DNA from: Pseudomonas moraviensis
GTDB lineage: Bacteria; Pseudomonadota; Gammaproteobacteria; Pseudomonadales; Pseudomonadaceae
NCBI RefSeq assembly: GCF_900105805.1
Contig: NZ_LT629788.1
Location: 5,378,501 to 5,442,500, forward strand
DNA length: 64,000 bases
Direction: 5' to 3'
Shown: positions 50,166-59,121 of the stretch, one piece after another
How positions within the stretch are numbered: position 1 is the stretch's first letter
Layout of the letters: every line of letters begins with the position of its first letter
The notes under the pieces: generated by a model
The model's database searches: none
Seen by the model: the letters and a program-made list of their open reading frames with translations, nothing else
Told to the model about the DNA's origin: nothing
Position numbers and translations under genes: made by a program

Positions 50166-51626
50166 GTGAAAGGTACGGATAGGAAATGGGTGGCCAAGGC
50201 CGCTCAGGTAATCAGTGAACGACCGGTCAGCGTGGCGTTCTGGGCAAGCATTCTGCTCTCGCTGGTCGCCGTGTCAGGTACTGCCACGGTCGGGCGCGAT
50301 GCCGCCTTGTACATCGATATCGCGCAGCAGGTGGTCTTGCATGGCACTGATGCCGCCTGGCAGCATTTCGACTGGCCCTGGTTTTCCTTCCTTCTGGCGC
50401 TGACCCATCGCGTCACGCATCTGCCCCTGGAATTGAGTGCCTATCTGTGGTGCGGCCTGTTTTTCGCCGGCACCAGTGCCCTGATGGTGGATTGCGTGCG
50501 CCGCCGCTCTCCCGAGATCGCCGGCTGGGCATGCCTGGTCGTGCTGGCGATGCCGGCAGTCAATGCGTTTCGAAATGACATCATCCGCGAATGCGGCTTC
50601 TGGTTTTTCTGCACCCTGACATTGTGGCAGGCGTTGCGCTGGCAAGCCCTGGGCGGCTGGCTCAGAGCCGGGCTGATTCATCTGGCGATCGTGGCCGCAG
50701 CCTTGTTTCGACTGGAAGCTCTGCTGTTATTGCCGGCGCTGGCGCTGTGGCAGTTGCCGGGTTTGTGGCGCTCCGGCCAGCGCATACGATTGTTGCAGCT
50801 GGGGTTACTGCCTGTGTTGGGGCTTGCGGTCGCCGCGGCCTCGGGCGTGTTGATGTCTGCGCGCTTCGTGCTCTATCTGGACATGATTGCGCCGCAAGGC
50901 GTGTACGCCTCGTTTCAGACACTTTCAGAACAATTTGCCAATTCGTTGATCACCAAGTATTCGCAGGACGAAGCTGGGCGCATTGTGTTTTTTGGCATGC
51001 TGGCCGCAATGGCGATCAGTTTCGTCAAACTGACGGGACCTTTCGCTGCGCCTTTCGTACTGCGCCGCAACTGGTCGGTGCTGAGCGATTACTGGCGCGA
51101 CTATCGCCTGTTCGCCTGGGTTGCGCTGTTGTATCTGGTGGTGCTGATTCTGTTTTTCATCAAGCTGCAGTTCATGAACACGCGTTACCTGAGCTTCCTG
51201 AACCTGTTATTTGTACCTGCGCTGGCTATGGCATTGGCAGCGTTTGCCCGGCAGTTTCCACGCTGGACCAAGGCGCTGGTGGTCGTAGCGCTGCTGGTGA
51301 TGCTGTCAAACGTGATCTCCACCGGCGCCGGCAAAACCCATTACGTGGCGGCGGGACGCTGGTTGTCCGAGCATGTCGAGCCTGACGCTGCAGCCTGGTT
51401 CGAAGACGGTCGCATCAGCTACTACGCGGGACGGGGTTATGTTCTGCCGACGCTGACCCGCGAGCAGGCGATGTCGCCGGAGCATGCCGGTCAGTACCGC
51501 TATTTCCTCATTGAAGGAAAAGGTGATGAGCCGTGGCTTGGCGAGTGGCTGATGGCGCACAAAATGCGCATCATCGAGCGCTTCGCCAATCGCAAGGGCG
51601 CGACAATTCTGGTGATCGGCCGTTAA
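50166..51626 (+). CDS. GT-C (GT39/ArnT-like) membrane glycosyltransferase
   Basis: A 486-residue integral membrane protein with about ten hydrophobic helices and a soluble C-terminal part. The N-terminal periplasmic loop carries GRDAALYIDIAQQVVL, like the acidic DE/RD motif of GT39 and ArnT enzymes that use polyprenyl-phosphate sugars. GTG at 50166 follows a GGGGG stretch. Its place in the cluster corresponds roughly to waaL (O-antigen ligase) in P. aeruginosa, but it does not resemble WaaL. Inference: it adds a lipid-linked sugar to core or lipid A in the periplasm. Confidence 0.78.
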   Translation: MKGTDRKWVAKAAQVISERPVSVAFWASILLSLVAVSGTATVGRDAALYIDIAQQVVLHGTDAAWQHFDWPWFSFLLALTHRVTHLPLELSAYLWCGLFFAGTSALMVDCVRRRSPEIAGWACLVVLAMPAVNAFRNDIIRECGFWFFCTLTLWQALRWQALGGWLRAGLIHLAIVAAALFRLEALLLLPALALWQLPGLWRSGQRIRLLQLGLLPVLGLAVAAASGVLMSARFVLYLDMIAPQGVYASFQTLSEQFANSLITKYSQDEAGRIVFFGMLAAMAISFVKLTGPFAAPFVLRRNWSVLSDYWRDYRLFAWVALLYLVVLILFFIKLQFMNTRYLSFLNLLFVPALAMALAAFARQFPRWTKALVVVALLVMLSNVISTGAGKTHYVAAGRWLSEHVEPDAAAWFEDGRISYYAGRGYVLPTLTREQAMSPEHAGQYRYFLIEGKGDEPWLGEWLMAHKMRIIERFANRKGATILVIGR

Positions 51627-51629
51627 AGG

Positions 51630-52283
51630 TCAGCTCAGCAGCAGGCGCAAGCGCTCGATCAGCGCATCCTGACTATTGCCTGGCAACGCCTGGCGGTAGC
51701 CTTCGAGGAAAGTTTTGCCGGCGTCCTGGCCGAGCAGCCATTGCCGGTCTTGCTTGTAGCGCAGCAGATGAGCGAAGTTGCGCAGTCGCTTGCTATCGCT
51801 CAGGGCGCGTCGCTGGCAACGCAGGTCGGCAATGTCGATCAGCCCGAGATGATTGTCCGGTGTCTGCACCACGTTGCCGAAGTGCAAGGATCGAAAGTAC
51901 ACGCCTCTCTCATGCAGTTGCGCAATGAACGCCCCGAGTCGGGCGCGCAACGTGTCGGTTTCTTCGGGAGTGCCCTGCAATTGCCGCACGGTCTCGCCCG
52001 CCAGCGGCGCGTAATAGACGCCGTCGCGTTGAATGCTCGGAATACGGTAAACGGCGATCACATCCGGGCAGAGGATGCCGCGCTGCTGCAACGCTCTGGT
52101 GTTGTTGGCAAAGCGTTGGGCATAGGGAAAGAACAGCGCCGAACTCAGCAAGCGCTTGCGGCGAAAAAGTTTGAGCATGCGACCGTCGGCCAACCTGAGC
52201 ACCTTGTCGCCGGAACCGTCGGCTTCGAGTACCTGAGCACCTTTGCGCAGTGCCTCGTAAGTGCTGTGATCAATCGATTGCAT
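51630..52283 (-). CDS. Kinase-like LPS core protein on the opposite strand ('toluene tolerance' type)
   Basis: A 217-residue protein of the Bud32/InaA kinase superfamily. The ATP Lys is in RMLKLFRRKRLLSSA, and the metal Asp is in LGLIDIADLRCQ. The catalytic loop reads RGVYFRSLHFGNVVQ: the HRD Asp position is Ser, while Asn remains. Homologues next to msbA are often annotated as toluene tolerance proteins (PA4998 region in P. aeruginosa). It is the only minus-strand gene in the core region, convergent with the GT-C gene (3 bases between stops) and divergent from msbA. Role unknown; possibly a regulatory pseudokinase. Confidence 0.78.
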   Translation of the reverse strand: MQSIDHSTYEALRKGAQVLEADGSGDKVLRLADGRMLKLFRRKRLLSSALFFPYAQRFANNTRALQQRGILCPDVIAVYRIPSIQRDGVYYAPLAGETVRQLQGTPEETDTLRARLGAFIAQLHERGVYFRSLHFGNVVQTPDNHLGLIDIADLRCQRRALSDSKRLRNFAHLLRYKQDRQWLLGQDAGKTFLEGYRQALPGNSQDALIERLRLLLS

Positions 52284-52408
52284 GCCAGACTCCCCATCGT
52301 GAGCCGGCTATCTTAACCGACTTGGCCAAAGGCTGGCGCCCGGTGATGTTTATCGGCGCAAAAGGGCCTGTGATATCATCGCCGCCTCACTGATTTACGC
52401 GGATTCCC

Positions 52409-54235
52409 ATGAGCAGTCCTGAACCGAAAGCCCAGTCAACGCTGGCGATCTATTTCCGCCTTTTGGCTTACGTGCGTCCCTACGCCGGCCTGTTCATCCT
52501 GAGTATCGTCGGCTTCCTGATCTTCGCCTCGACCCAACCGATGCTTGCCTACATCCTCAAGTATTTCGTCGATGGCCTGGCCAATCCAGAGGCCAGTCTG
52601 TTCCCGGGCAACCCCTATCTCGGCAAGTTGCAGCTGCTCGAAAGCGTGCCGTTGTTGATCGTGCTGATTGCCGTGTGGCAAGGCGTCGGTTCGTATCTGG
52701 GCAACTACTTTCTGGCGCGGGTCTCCCTGGGCCTGGTGCATGACCTGCGGGTTGTGCTGTTCAACAAGCTGCTGGATCTGCCCAACAGCTATTTCGACAA
52801 GAACAATTCCGGTCATCTGATTTCCCGCATCACGTTCAACGTGACCATGGTCACCGGCGCCGCCACGGATGCGATCAAGGTGGTGATCCGCGAAGGCATG
52901 ACGGTGATCTTCCTGTTCTGCACCCTGTTGTGGATGAACTGGAAACTCACCTTGGTCATGGTCGCGATCCTGCCGGTCATCGGCCTGATGGTGAACAGCA
53001 CCAGCAAGAAATTCCGCAAGCAGAGCAAGAAGATTCAGGTGTCGATGGGCAATGTCACGCACGTGGCGTCCGAGACCATTCACGGGTACCGCGTGGTCCG
53101 CAGTTTTGGCGGCGAAACCTATGAGAAGACCCGCTTTCGCGACGCCAGCCAGAGCAATACCGATAAACAACTGACAATGACCAAGACCGGCGCGGTGTAT
53201 ACGCCGATGCTGCAATTGGTGACGTACAGCGCCATGGCCGTGGTGATGTTTCTGGTGCTGTACCTCCGGGGTGATGCGTCGCCTGGTGATCTGGTGGCCT
53301 ACATCACCATGGCCGGCCTGCTGCCGAAACCGATTCGCCAGCTCTCCGAAGTCAGCTCGACGATCCAGAAGGGCGTGGCTGGCGCCGAGAGTATTTTCGA
53401 ACAGCTGGACGAACCGGCGGAAGTCGATCACGGCACGGTCGAGCGCGACCGTCTGCAAGGTCGCCTCGAAGTGCGCAACCTCAGCTTCAGTTATCCGAAC
53501 AGCGAGAAAAAAGTCCTCGATGACATCAGTTTCGTCGTCGAGCCCGGGCAAATGGTGGCGCTGGTCGGTCGCTCCGGCAGCGGCAAGTCCACCCTGGCCG
53601 GCCTGATTCCACGCTTCTACCAGCACGAGAAAGAGCACGGGCAGATTCTGCTGGATGACGTGCAGGTGCAGGACCTGACCCTGCGCAGCCTGCGTCGGCA
53701 GATTGCCCTCGTGACCCAGCAGGTCACGCTATTCAACGACACGGTGACCAATAACATCGCTTACGGCGATCTGGCGGGAGCACCGTTCGACGAGGTCAAG
53801 CGCGCGGCCACTGAAGCCTACGCCGATGAGTTCATCATCAAGATGCCGCAGGGCTACGAGACGCTGGTCGGCGAGAATGGCGTGCTGCTGTCCGGCGGCC
53901 AGCGTCAGCGCATCGCCATTGCACGGGCATTGCTCAAGGATGCGCCGCTGCTGATTCTCGATGAGGCCACGTCGGCCCTCGATACCGAGTCCGAACGGCA
54001 TATCCAGGCGGCGCTGGATCATGTGGTGCAGAACCGCACGACGCTGGTGATCGCTCACCGCTTGAGCACCATCGAGAAGGCCGATCTGATTCTGGTCATG
54101 GACGAAGGCAAGATCGTCGAGCGCGGCACTCATACCCAGCTCCTGGCACAGAATGGTTATTACGCCCGCTTGCACGCCAAGGAATTCGAAGAAGGCGACG
54201 AGCTGCAACCGACCCATGTGACCGACCTATGCTGA
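52409..54235 (+). CDS. msbA: Lipid A flippase MsbA (ABC exporter)
   Basis: A 608-residue half-transporter that homodimerises to move lipid A-core across the inner membrane. Six transmembrane helices in the first 340 residues precede the ATPase domain with Walker A GRSGSGKST, signature LSGGQRQRIAIARALL, and Walker B LLILDEATSALD with the H-loop VIAHRLSTIEKAD. Slightly longer than E. coli MsbA (582). It overlaps the mig-14 gene by 7 bases, so the two are probably co-translated. Confidence 0.96.
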   Translation: MSSPEPKAQSTLAIYFRLLAYVRPYAGLFILSIVGFLIFASTQPMLAYILKYFVDGLANPEASLFPGNPYLGKLQLLESVPLLIVLIAVWQGVGSYLGNYFLARVSLGLVHDLRVVLFNKLLDLPNSYFDKNNSGHLISRITFNVTMVTGAATDAIKVVIREGMTVIFLFCTLLWMNWKLTLVMVAILPVIGLMVNSTSKKFRKQSKKIQVSMGNVTHVASETIHGYRVVRSFGGETYEKTRFRDASQSNTDKQLTMTKTGAVYTPMLQLVTYSAMAVVMFLVLYLRGDASPGDLVAYITMAGLLPKPIRQLSEVSSTIQKGVAGAESIFEQLDEPAEVDHGTVERDRLQGRLEVRNLSFSYPNSEKKVLDDISFVVEPGQMVALVGRSGSGKSTLAGLIPRFYQHEKEHGQILLDDVQVQDLTLRSLRRQIALVTQQVTLFNDTVTNNIAYGDLAGAPFDEVKRAATEAYADEFIIKMPQGYETLVGENGVLLSGGQRQRIAIARALLKDAPLLILDEATSALDTESERHIQAALDHVVQNRTTLVIAHRLSTIEKADLILVMDEGKIVERGTHTQLLAQNGYYARLHAKEFEEGDELQPTHVTDLC

Positions 54236-55125
54236 AGGCGTTTCGCGCCTGGCGTGAGCGCGGCTGGAGCGAGATCGATCAGGCCGCTTACACCCAAGCC
54301 TGGCAGCGCTTCGGCGGCAGTTTTGCGACTCATCCCGAGGTGGTGGAGCGGCTGTCGACGTTTGTCGGCATCAAGCTGCACTACCTCGGCTGGATCGTCG
54401 ATGGTGACGTCGTCGCGGCTGTTGCTTGCTGGGGCCGGCACGCCGCGCTGTCCAAGGAAGTCCTCAAGCGCGAGGGCAAGCGCGGGCTGCTCGACATGGG
54501 CAATGCCGAACTGATTCTGCCGATTGCCGCAGACGTCGTCGTCCCGGTGCGCCAGCGCATGGCGTATGTTTCGCAACTCAACGCCGAGCAGATCAGCACC
54601 CTGCGCGCGCAACCGGAAGGGCTGGCACTGGCGCGGTTGCCCGAGGATTACTCGAAGAAGTTTCGCTACAACCAGCGACGCGAGCAGCGCCTGCTGGAAG
54701 AGGCAGGCGGGTCGCTGGTGCCGATGTCCGACTTGACGCCACAGGAGCAGGCGGCCGCCTATGGCGATCTGTTTCAACGTCGCTGGGGCTTTGAAGTGCC
54801 CGGCAAGGCCGGGCTGGTCGAAGTGTTCACCCTGCTGCGCGAGTTCATGACCGGGTCAGTGGTGATGCTTGAATCGGCACCGGTGGCGATCCAGATTCTC
54901 TACCGGGTCGAAGCGCCGCAGTGGGTGTCGCTGGAGTACGTCAATGGCGGCGTCGATCCGCAAAGTCGCGAGTTCAGCCCCGGCAGCGTATTGAGTTTCG
55001 TCAACACCCAGCAGGCCTGGGCGGATGCTCAGGCACTGGGCAAGACGCTGCGCTATTCATTCGGCCGTGCCGACCGTGAATACAAGGATCGCTGGTGTCA
55101 CACGGTGCCCGTCTACAAGGTCTGA
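54229..55125 (+). CDS. Mig-14 family protein (antimicrobial peptide tolerance)
   Basis: A 298-residue protein with the Mig-14 pattern: MLKAFRAWRERGWSEIDQ at the start, AVACWGRHAALSKEV, and a GNAT-like second half (KKFRYNQRREQRLLEEAGG, LEYVNGGVDPQSREFSPGSV). In Salmonella and P. aeruginosa Mig-14 is a membrane-associated factor for resistance to cationic peptides such as polymyxin and cathelicidin; the biochemical activity is not known. The GNAT-like fold suggests acyl or aminoacyl transfer to envelope components. It sits between msbA and dnpA, coupled to both. Confidence 0.87.
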   Translation: MLKAFRAWRERGWSEIDQAAYTQAWQRFGGSFATHPEVVERLSTFVGIKLHYLGWIVDGDVVAAVACWGRHAALSKEVLKREGKRGLLDMGNAELILPIAADVVVPVRQRMAYVSQLNAEQISTLRAQPEGLALARLPEDYSKKFRYNQRREQRLLEEAGGSLVPMSDLTPQEQAAAYGDLFQRRWGFEVPGKAGLVEVFTLLREFMTGSVVMLESAPVAIQILYRVEAPQWVSLEYVNGGVDPQSREFSPGSVLSFVNTQQAWADAQALGKTLRYSFGRADREYKDRWCHTVPVYKV

Positions 55126-55129
55126 ATCC

Positions 55130-56530
55130 ATGACTGCTCGCAAGCAACAGCTCCTCAAGGCCCATCGCCGCAGCAAGCGCCTGTTCCTGATTGCGTTCTT
55201 GATCGTGCTGTTGGCGGCCGGCTTCCTGCTGGGCTGGTGGCTGGTGCCGTTATTGCTGGTGTTGGCCTGGGTGGCGCATGAGGCGTGGTTTGCCGACCAT
55301 CTGTTCTATCGCGCCGCTGACGACTATCAATATCACTTTCCCAAGGATGCTGCGCAGCAGGCCGTGAAGCTGGATGCCGGTGTCCTGCGTCTGAGCGAGT
55401 CGCTGGCGCCGGGAGAAACGCTGGTGCTTGAACTCGAGGTCAAGGCGACCTGGCTCGGGCGCTGGCTGGATCCTTATGTCGAGCTGGGCGACGATCGCCA
55501 GGACTTCGAGCGGGGCGTCAACGGCCGGCGCTTTCTCAATCTGTCCGGGCAGGGCGTAGCGCTGGGTGAAAATACCCTGACGTTGCGCGGCCGCCATTGC
55601 ACCCTGAGCGCTGCCGGTACGTTATGGGTCATGAGCAATCCCGATTACGCGCAGCAACGGGTCATGGTCATCGCGCCTCACGCCGATGATGCCGAACTGG
55701 CTGCGTTCGGCCTCTACAGTCGCTGCGAAGAAGCAAGCATCGTCACGCTGACCCAGGGCGAAATCGAGGCCGAAGACTTCCAGCGCCTGGGTCTGGACAA
55801 GGCTCAGGCAGCTCGGCTGAAGGGCAGGCTACGCAGTTGGGACAGCCTGAGCATTCCGATGTGGGGCGGGGTGCCGGCCAGTCGATGCGTACAGCTGGGC
55901 TATTACTGCCTGCAATTGCCAGCCATGGCCGAAGAGCCGGACACTTCATTCGGCTCGCGCGAATCCGGCGAAAACGATGTGCGCACTGTCCGCCAGCACA
56001 ATCCGCTCACACTGCCGGGCGATGTCGATGGTGCGCCGACCTGGAACAATCTGGTCGGCGATATACAGCTATTGCTGGAGCACTTTCGCCCCGAGGTCGT
56101 CGTCACTCCGCATCCCGAACTGGACCCGCACAGTGATCACGTCGCCTCCACCCGTGCCCTGCTGGAAGCCATCGCAACCAGTGCGTGGAAGCCGTCGACC
56201 CTGCTGATGTACGCCAACCATCTGCATGACAATGATCGTTGGCCAATGGGCCCGGCCGGTGGCGGTATCGCCCTGCCGCCGGCGATCGAGCCGTTGCCGG
56301 CTGATCGCTTGTGGAGCCCGGTGCTGTCGGCGGATATGCAACTGGACAAGGCCATGGCGCTGGCCATGGAGCATGACCTGCAGGGCGCGCTCGGATTCAA
56401 GCGGCAATTGCGTCGCGTCATTCAACAGATGCTTGCCGGACGCCGCTGGCCGGTCACAGGCAGTAACGAGTTTTTCCGCAAGGCCGTGCGGCGTCACGAA
56501 CTGTTCTGGGTGCGTGACCTTTCAGATTGA
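55130..56530 (+). CDS. dnpA: PIG-L family de-N-acetylase DnpA
   Basis: A 466-residue protein. An N-terminal membrane anchor (about residues 18-42) precedes a beta-rich region, and the LmbE/PIG-L deacetylase domain begins with the zinc motif APHADDAELAAFG (PHxDD), with HPELDPHSDHV as the second metal motif. The family removes acetyl from N-acetyl sugars. In P. aeruginosa DnpA (PA5002) lies in the core cluster and affects fluoroquinolone persistence. The likely substrate is an N-acetylated core sugar. ATG at 55130, four bases after the mig-14 stop. Confidence 0.88.
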   Translation: MTARKQQLLKAHRRSKRLFLIAFLIVLLAAGFLLGWWLVPLLLVLAWVAHEAWFADHLFYRAADDYQYHFPKDAAQQAVKLDAGVLRLSESLAPGETLVLELEVKATWLGRWLDPYVELGDDRQDFERGVNGRRFLNLSGQGVALGENTLTLRGRHCTLSAAGTLWVMSNPDYAQQRVMVIAPHADDAELAAFGLYSRCEEASIVTLTQGEIEAEDFQRLGLDKAQAARLKGRLRSWDSLSIPMWGGVPASRCVQLGYYCLQLPAMAEEPDTSFGSRESGENDVRTVRQHNPLTLPGDVDGAPTWNNLVGDIQLLLEHFRPEVVVTPHPELDPHSDHVASTRALLEAIATSAWKPSTLLMYANHLHDNDRWPMGPAGGGIALPPAIEPLPADRLWSPVLSADMQLDKAMALAMEHDLQGALGFKRQLRRVIQQMLAGRRWPVTGSNEFFRKAVRRHELFWVRDLSD

Positions 56531-56594
56531 GGCGGACGGCGCTTTACCCTGTGGTAATATCGCGCCCCTGTTCATTTTGTATGTGGGTTGCTCC

Positions 56595-58016
56595 ATGAAG
56601 TTGTCCATGCCGCGTTTCGATCAAGCCCCTGTCTTGGTAGTCGGCGATGTCATGCTCGACCGTTACTGGCATGGCGGAACCTCACGGATTTCCCCTGAGG
56701 CGCCGGTGCCGGTGGTCAAGGTCGAGCAGATCGAAGACCGTCCGGGCGGTGCCGCGAACGTTGCCTTGAACATTGCCGCGCTGGGTGCACCGGCGTCGCT
56801 GGTCGGTGTGACCGGCGATGACGAGGCCGCCGACAGCCTGAGCAACAGTCTCAAGGGCGCCGGCGTCCGCGCCCTGTTCCAGCGCATCGCGCACCAGCCG
56901 ACCATCGTCAAGCTGCGGGTCATGAGCCGGCACCAGCAATTGCTGCGTATCGACTTCGAAGAGCCCTTCGCCACCGACGCCCTGGCCCTCGGTTCGCAGG
57001 TCGATGACCTGCTTGAAGGCATCAAGGTGCTGGTCCTCTCCGACTACGGCAAAGGCGCGCTGAAAAACCATCAGGCGCTGATCCAGGCCGCGCGGGCGAA
57101 AAACATTCCGGTGCTGGCCGATCCGAAGGGCAAGGACTTTTCCATCTATCGTGGCGCGAGCCTGATCACGCCGAACCTCAGCGAATTCGAAGCCATCGTT
57201 GGCGGTTGTGTCGACGAGCACGAGCTCGTCAGCAAGGGCGCGACGCTGATGCACGAGCTTGAACTCGGTGCGCTGCTGGTCACCCGTGGCGAGCATGGCA
57301 TGACCTTGTTGCGCCCGGACCAGGCGGCATTGCACTTGCCGGCACGTGCGCGGGAAGTGTTCGACGTGACCGGTGCGGGCGACACGGTCATCTCGACCCT
57401 CGCCGCCGCGATCGCTGCCGGCGAAGATCTGCCCCATGCCGTGGCGCTGGCCAACCTGGCGGCGGGTATCGTGGTCGGCAAGCTCGGTACGGCCGCCATC
57501 AGCGCCCCGGAACTGCGCCGCGCCATTCAGCGTGAAGAGGGTTCGGAACGCGGTGTGCTCGGTCTTGAGCAATTGGTGCTGGCCGTCGCCGACGCCCGTG
57601 CCCATAACGAAAGAATCGTTTTCACCAATGGCTGCTTCGACATTCTCCACGCCGGGCATGTGACCTATCTGGAACAGGCACGGGCCCAGGGCGACCGTCT
57701 GATCGTTGCGGTCAACGATGATGCTTCAGTCAGTCGCCTGAAAGGGCCGGGCCGCCCGATCAACAGCGTCGACCGACGCATGGCCGTTCTGGCGGGCCTT
57801 GGGGCGGTCGACTGGGTCATCAGCTTCCCCGAAGGCACCCCGGAAAATCTGCTGCGCGAGGTCAGACCCGATGTGCTGGTCAAGGGTGGCGATTACGGCA
57901 TCGACCAGGTGGTCGGCGCGGATATCGTCACCGCGTATGGTGGCACCGTGAAAGTGTTGGGACTGGTGGAAAACAGTTCGACGACGGCGATTGTCGAAAA
58001 AATCCGCAGTCGCTGA
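56595..58016 (+). CDS. hldE: HldE, bifunctional heptose-7-phosphate kinase / heptose-1-phosphate adenylyltransferase
   Basis: A 473-residue fusion that makes ADP-heptose for the LPS core. The N-terminal ribokinase-type domain has VGDVMLDRYWHGGTSRISPE and the catalytic DVTGAGDTVIS (about residues 257-267). The C-terminal nucleotidyltransferase opens FTNGCFDILHAGHVTYLEQA, with the HxGH site. ATG at 56595 gives the expected N-terminus; a longer frame runs back into dnpA but is not supported. TAATAT at about 56556 may be a -10. It feeds WaaC and WaaF, encoded 15 kb upstream in the same cluster. Confidence 0.97.
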   Translation: MKLSMPRFDQAPVLVVGDVMLDRYWHGGTSRISPEAPVPVVKVEQIEDRPGGAANVALNIAALGAPASLVGVTGDDEAADSLSNSLKGAGVRALFQRIAHQPTIVKLRVMSRHQQLLRIDFEEPFATDALALGSQVDDLLEGIKVLVLSDYGKGALKNHQALIQAARAKNIPVLADPKGKDFSIYRGASLITPNLSEFEAIVGGCVDEHELVSKGATLMHELELGALLVTRGEHGMTLLRPDQAALHLPARAREVFDVTGAGDTVISTLAAAIAAGEDLPHAVALANLAAGIVVGKLGTAAISAPELRRAIQREEGSERGVLGLEQLVLAVADARAHNERIVFTNGCFDILHAGHVTYLEQARAQGDRLIVAVNDDASVSRLKGPGRPINSVDRRMAVLAGLGAVDWVISFPEGTPENLLREVRPDVLVKGGDYGIDQVVGADIVTAYGGTVKVLGLVENSSTTAIVEKIRSR

Positions 58017-58146
58017 TCAGATGAATCTTTACCGTTGTGTACTGCGTGTGAACGGATTTTGCCTTGGGGATCTCACCGTTTCCGTTGATGTTGGCAGGTT
58101 TGAATCCGCTGCGCTTGCCTGCCTACATTACGTGGTCGATTAATTT

Positions 58147-59121
58147 ATGAAAGTCATGCTCCTGGTGATGGACGAACAGCGGGTCATTCTCGACCGGCTC
58201 TACGACATCGTGCAGCAGAACTGTGATGAATGTTTCATCTATCGTCTGAGCAAACAGCAGCAGATGAACCTGGGTGCGTTTCTGGCTTCAGTCGACTACC
58301 AGACCTTTGACCGCGTGGTGATTTTCTCCCGGGTCAAGCGACTGGCTCCGCAACTGCGGGTGCTCAAGTGCATTCCCGGGCTGGTCTTTCTTGAACACGA
58401 CGCCTATCAGAACTACATGCCCGCCAGTAAGTACCGTGGCGTCTACTCGCGTTTGTACAGCCGCTTGCCAAGCTGCCGGGCCTTGGTGTCCGGCGCTGTT
58501 GTCGCGCGCAAGATGCTCGCCGAAGGCATCGATACGCTGTTCGTCTCCAAGGGCTACGACGAGCAGATGCTGCACAACACCGGGGTCGAACGAGATATCC
58601 CGATCGGCTTCCTCGGCAGCCTGAAAAGCACCGAGTACGCCGAGCGCAAGGCCATGCTTGAATCCCTCTCGCGGCGCACCGGCATGCTCGTGACCCGCAC
58701 CCAATCAGGCGCCGAATACCTCGAAACGCTCAATCGCATCAAGATCTTCGTCAGCGCCGATATCGGCATGAACGAATTCATGATCAAGAACTTCGAGGCC
58801 ATGGCGTGCGGCTGTGTGCTGCTGGCCTGGAGTCAGGGCGAAGAAGACCGCTTGCTCGGTTTCGAAGACATGCACAACACGGTGTTCTACCGCAGCGAAG
58901 ACGAGGCGGTAGCAAAAATCAAAATGCTGCAGGACGACCCCGAACTGGCACAACGCATTGCCAGCAACGGCCAGGCGTTCGCCGAAAGTCGCTATTCGTT
59001 TGCGCGGGTCGGCCAGGCACTCGCCGAAGCCATCCAGCGTGAGATGCGCCCATGGCAGCCGCCGTCGGCGTTCACCCGGTTCTGGGTCAAACTGCGCTAC
59101 GGCATGAAGGTGCCAGCCTGA
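58147..59121 (+). CDS. Glycosyltransferase group 1-like protein
   Basis: A 324-residue protein whose second half has GT-B features: DIPIGFLGSLKSTEYAERKA, IKIFVSADIGMNEFMIKNFE with FEAMACGCVLLAWSQGEED, then the usual C-terminal helices (PELAQRIASNGQAFAESRY). The first half lacks the common N-terminal glycine motif but has a VIFSRVKRL/FLEHDAY Rossmann-like pattern. It resembles glycosyltransferases of the PF13524 kind. It begins 130 bases after hldE and starts a three-gene group. Donor and acceptor unknown; core or surface glycan assembly is inferred. Confidence 0.8.
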   Translation: MKVMLLVMDEQRVILDRLYDIVQQNCDECFIYRLSKQQQMNLGAFLASVDYQTFDRVVIFSRVKRLAPQLRVLKCIPGLVFLEHDAYQNYMPASKYRGVYSRLYSRLPSCRALVSGAVVARKMLAEGIDTLFVSKGYDEQMLHNTGVERDIPIGFLGSLKSTEYAERKAMLESLSRRTGMLVTRTQSGAEYLETLNRIKIFVSADIGMNEFMIKNFEAMACGCVLLAWSQGEEDRLLGFEDMHNTVFYRSEDEAVAKIKMLQDDPELAQRIASNGQAFAESRYSFARVGQALAEAIQREMRPWQPPSAFTRFWVKLRYGMKVPA

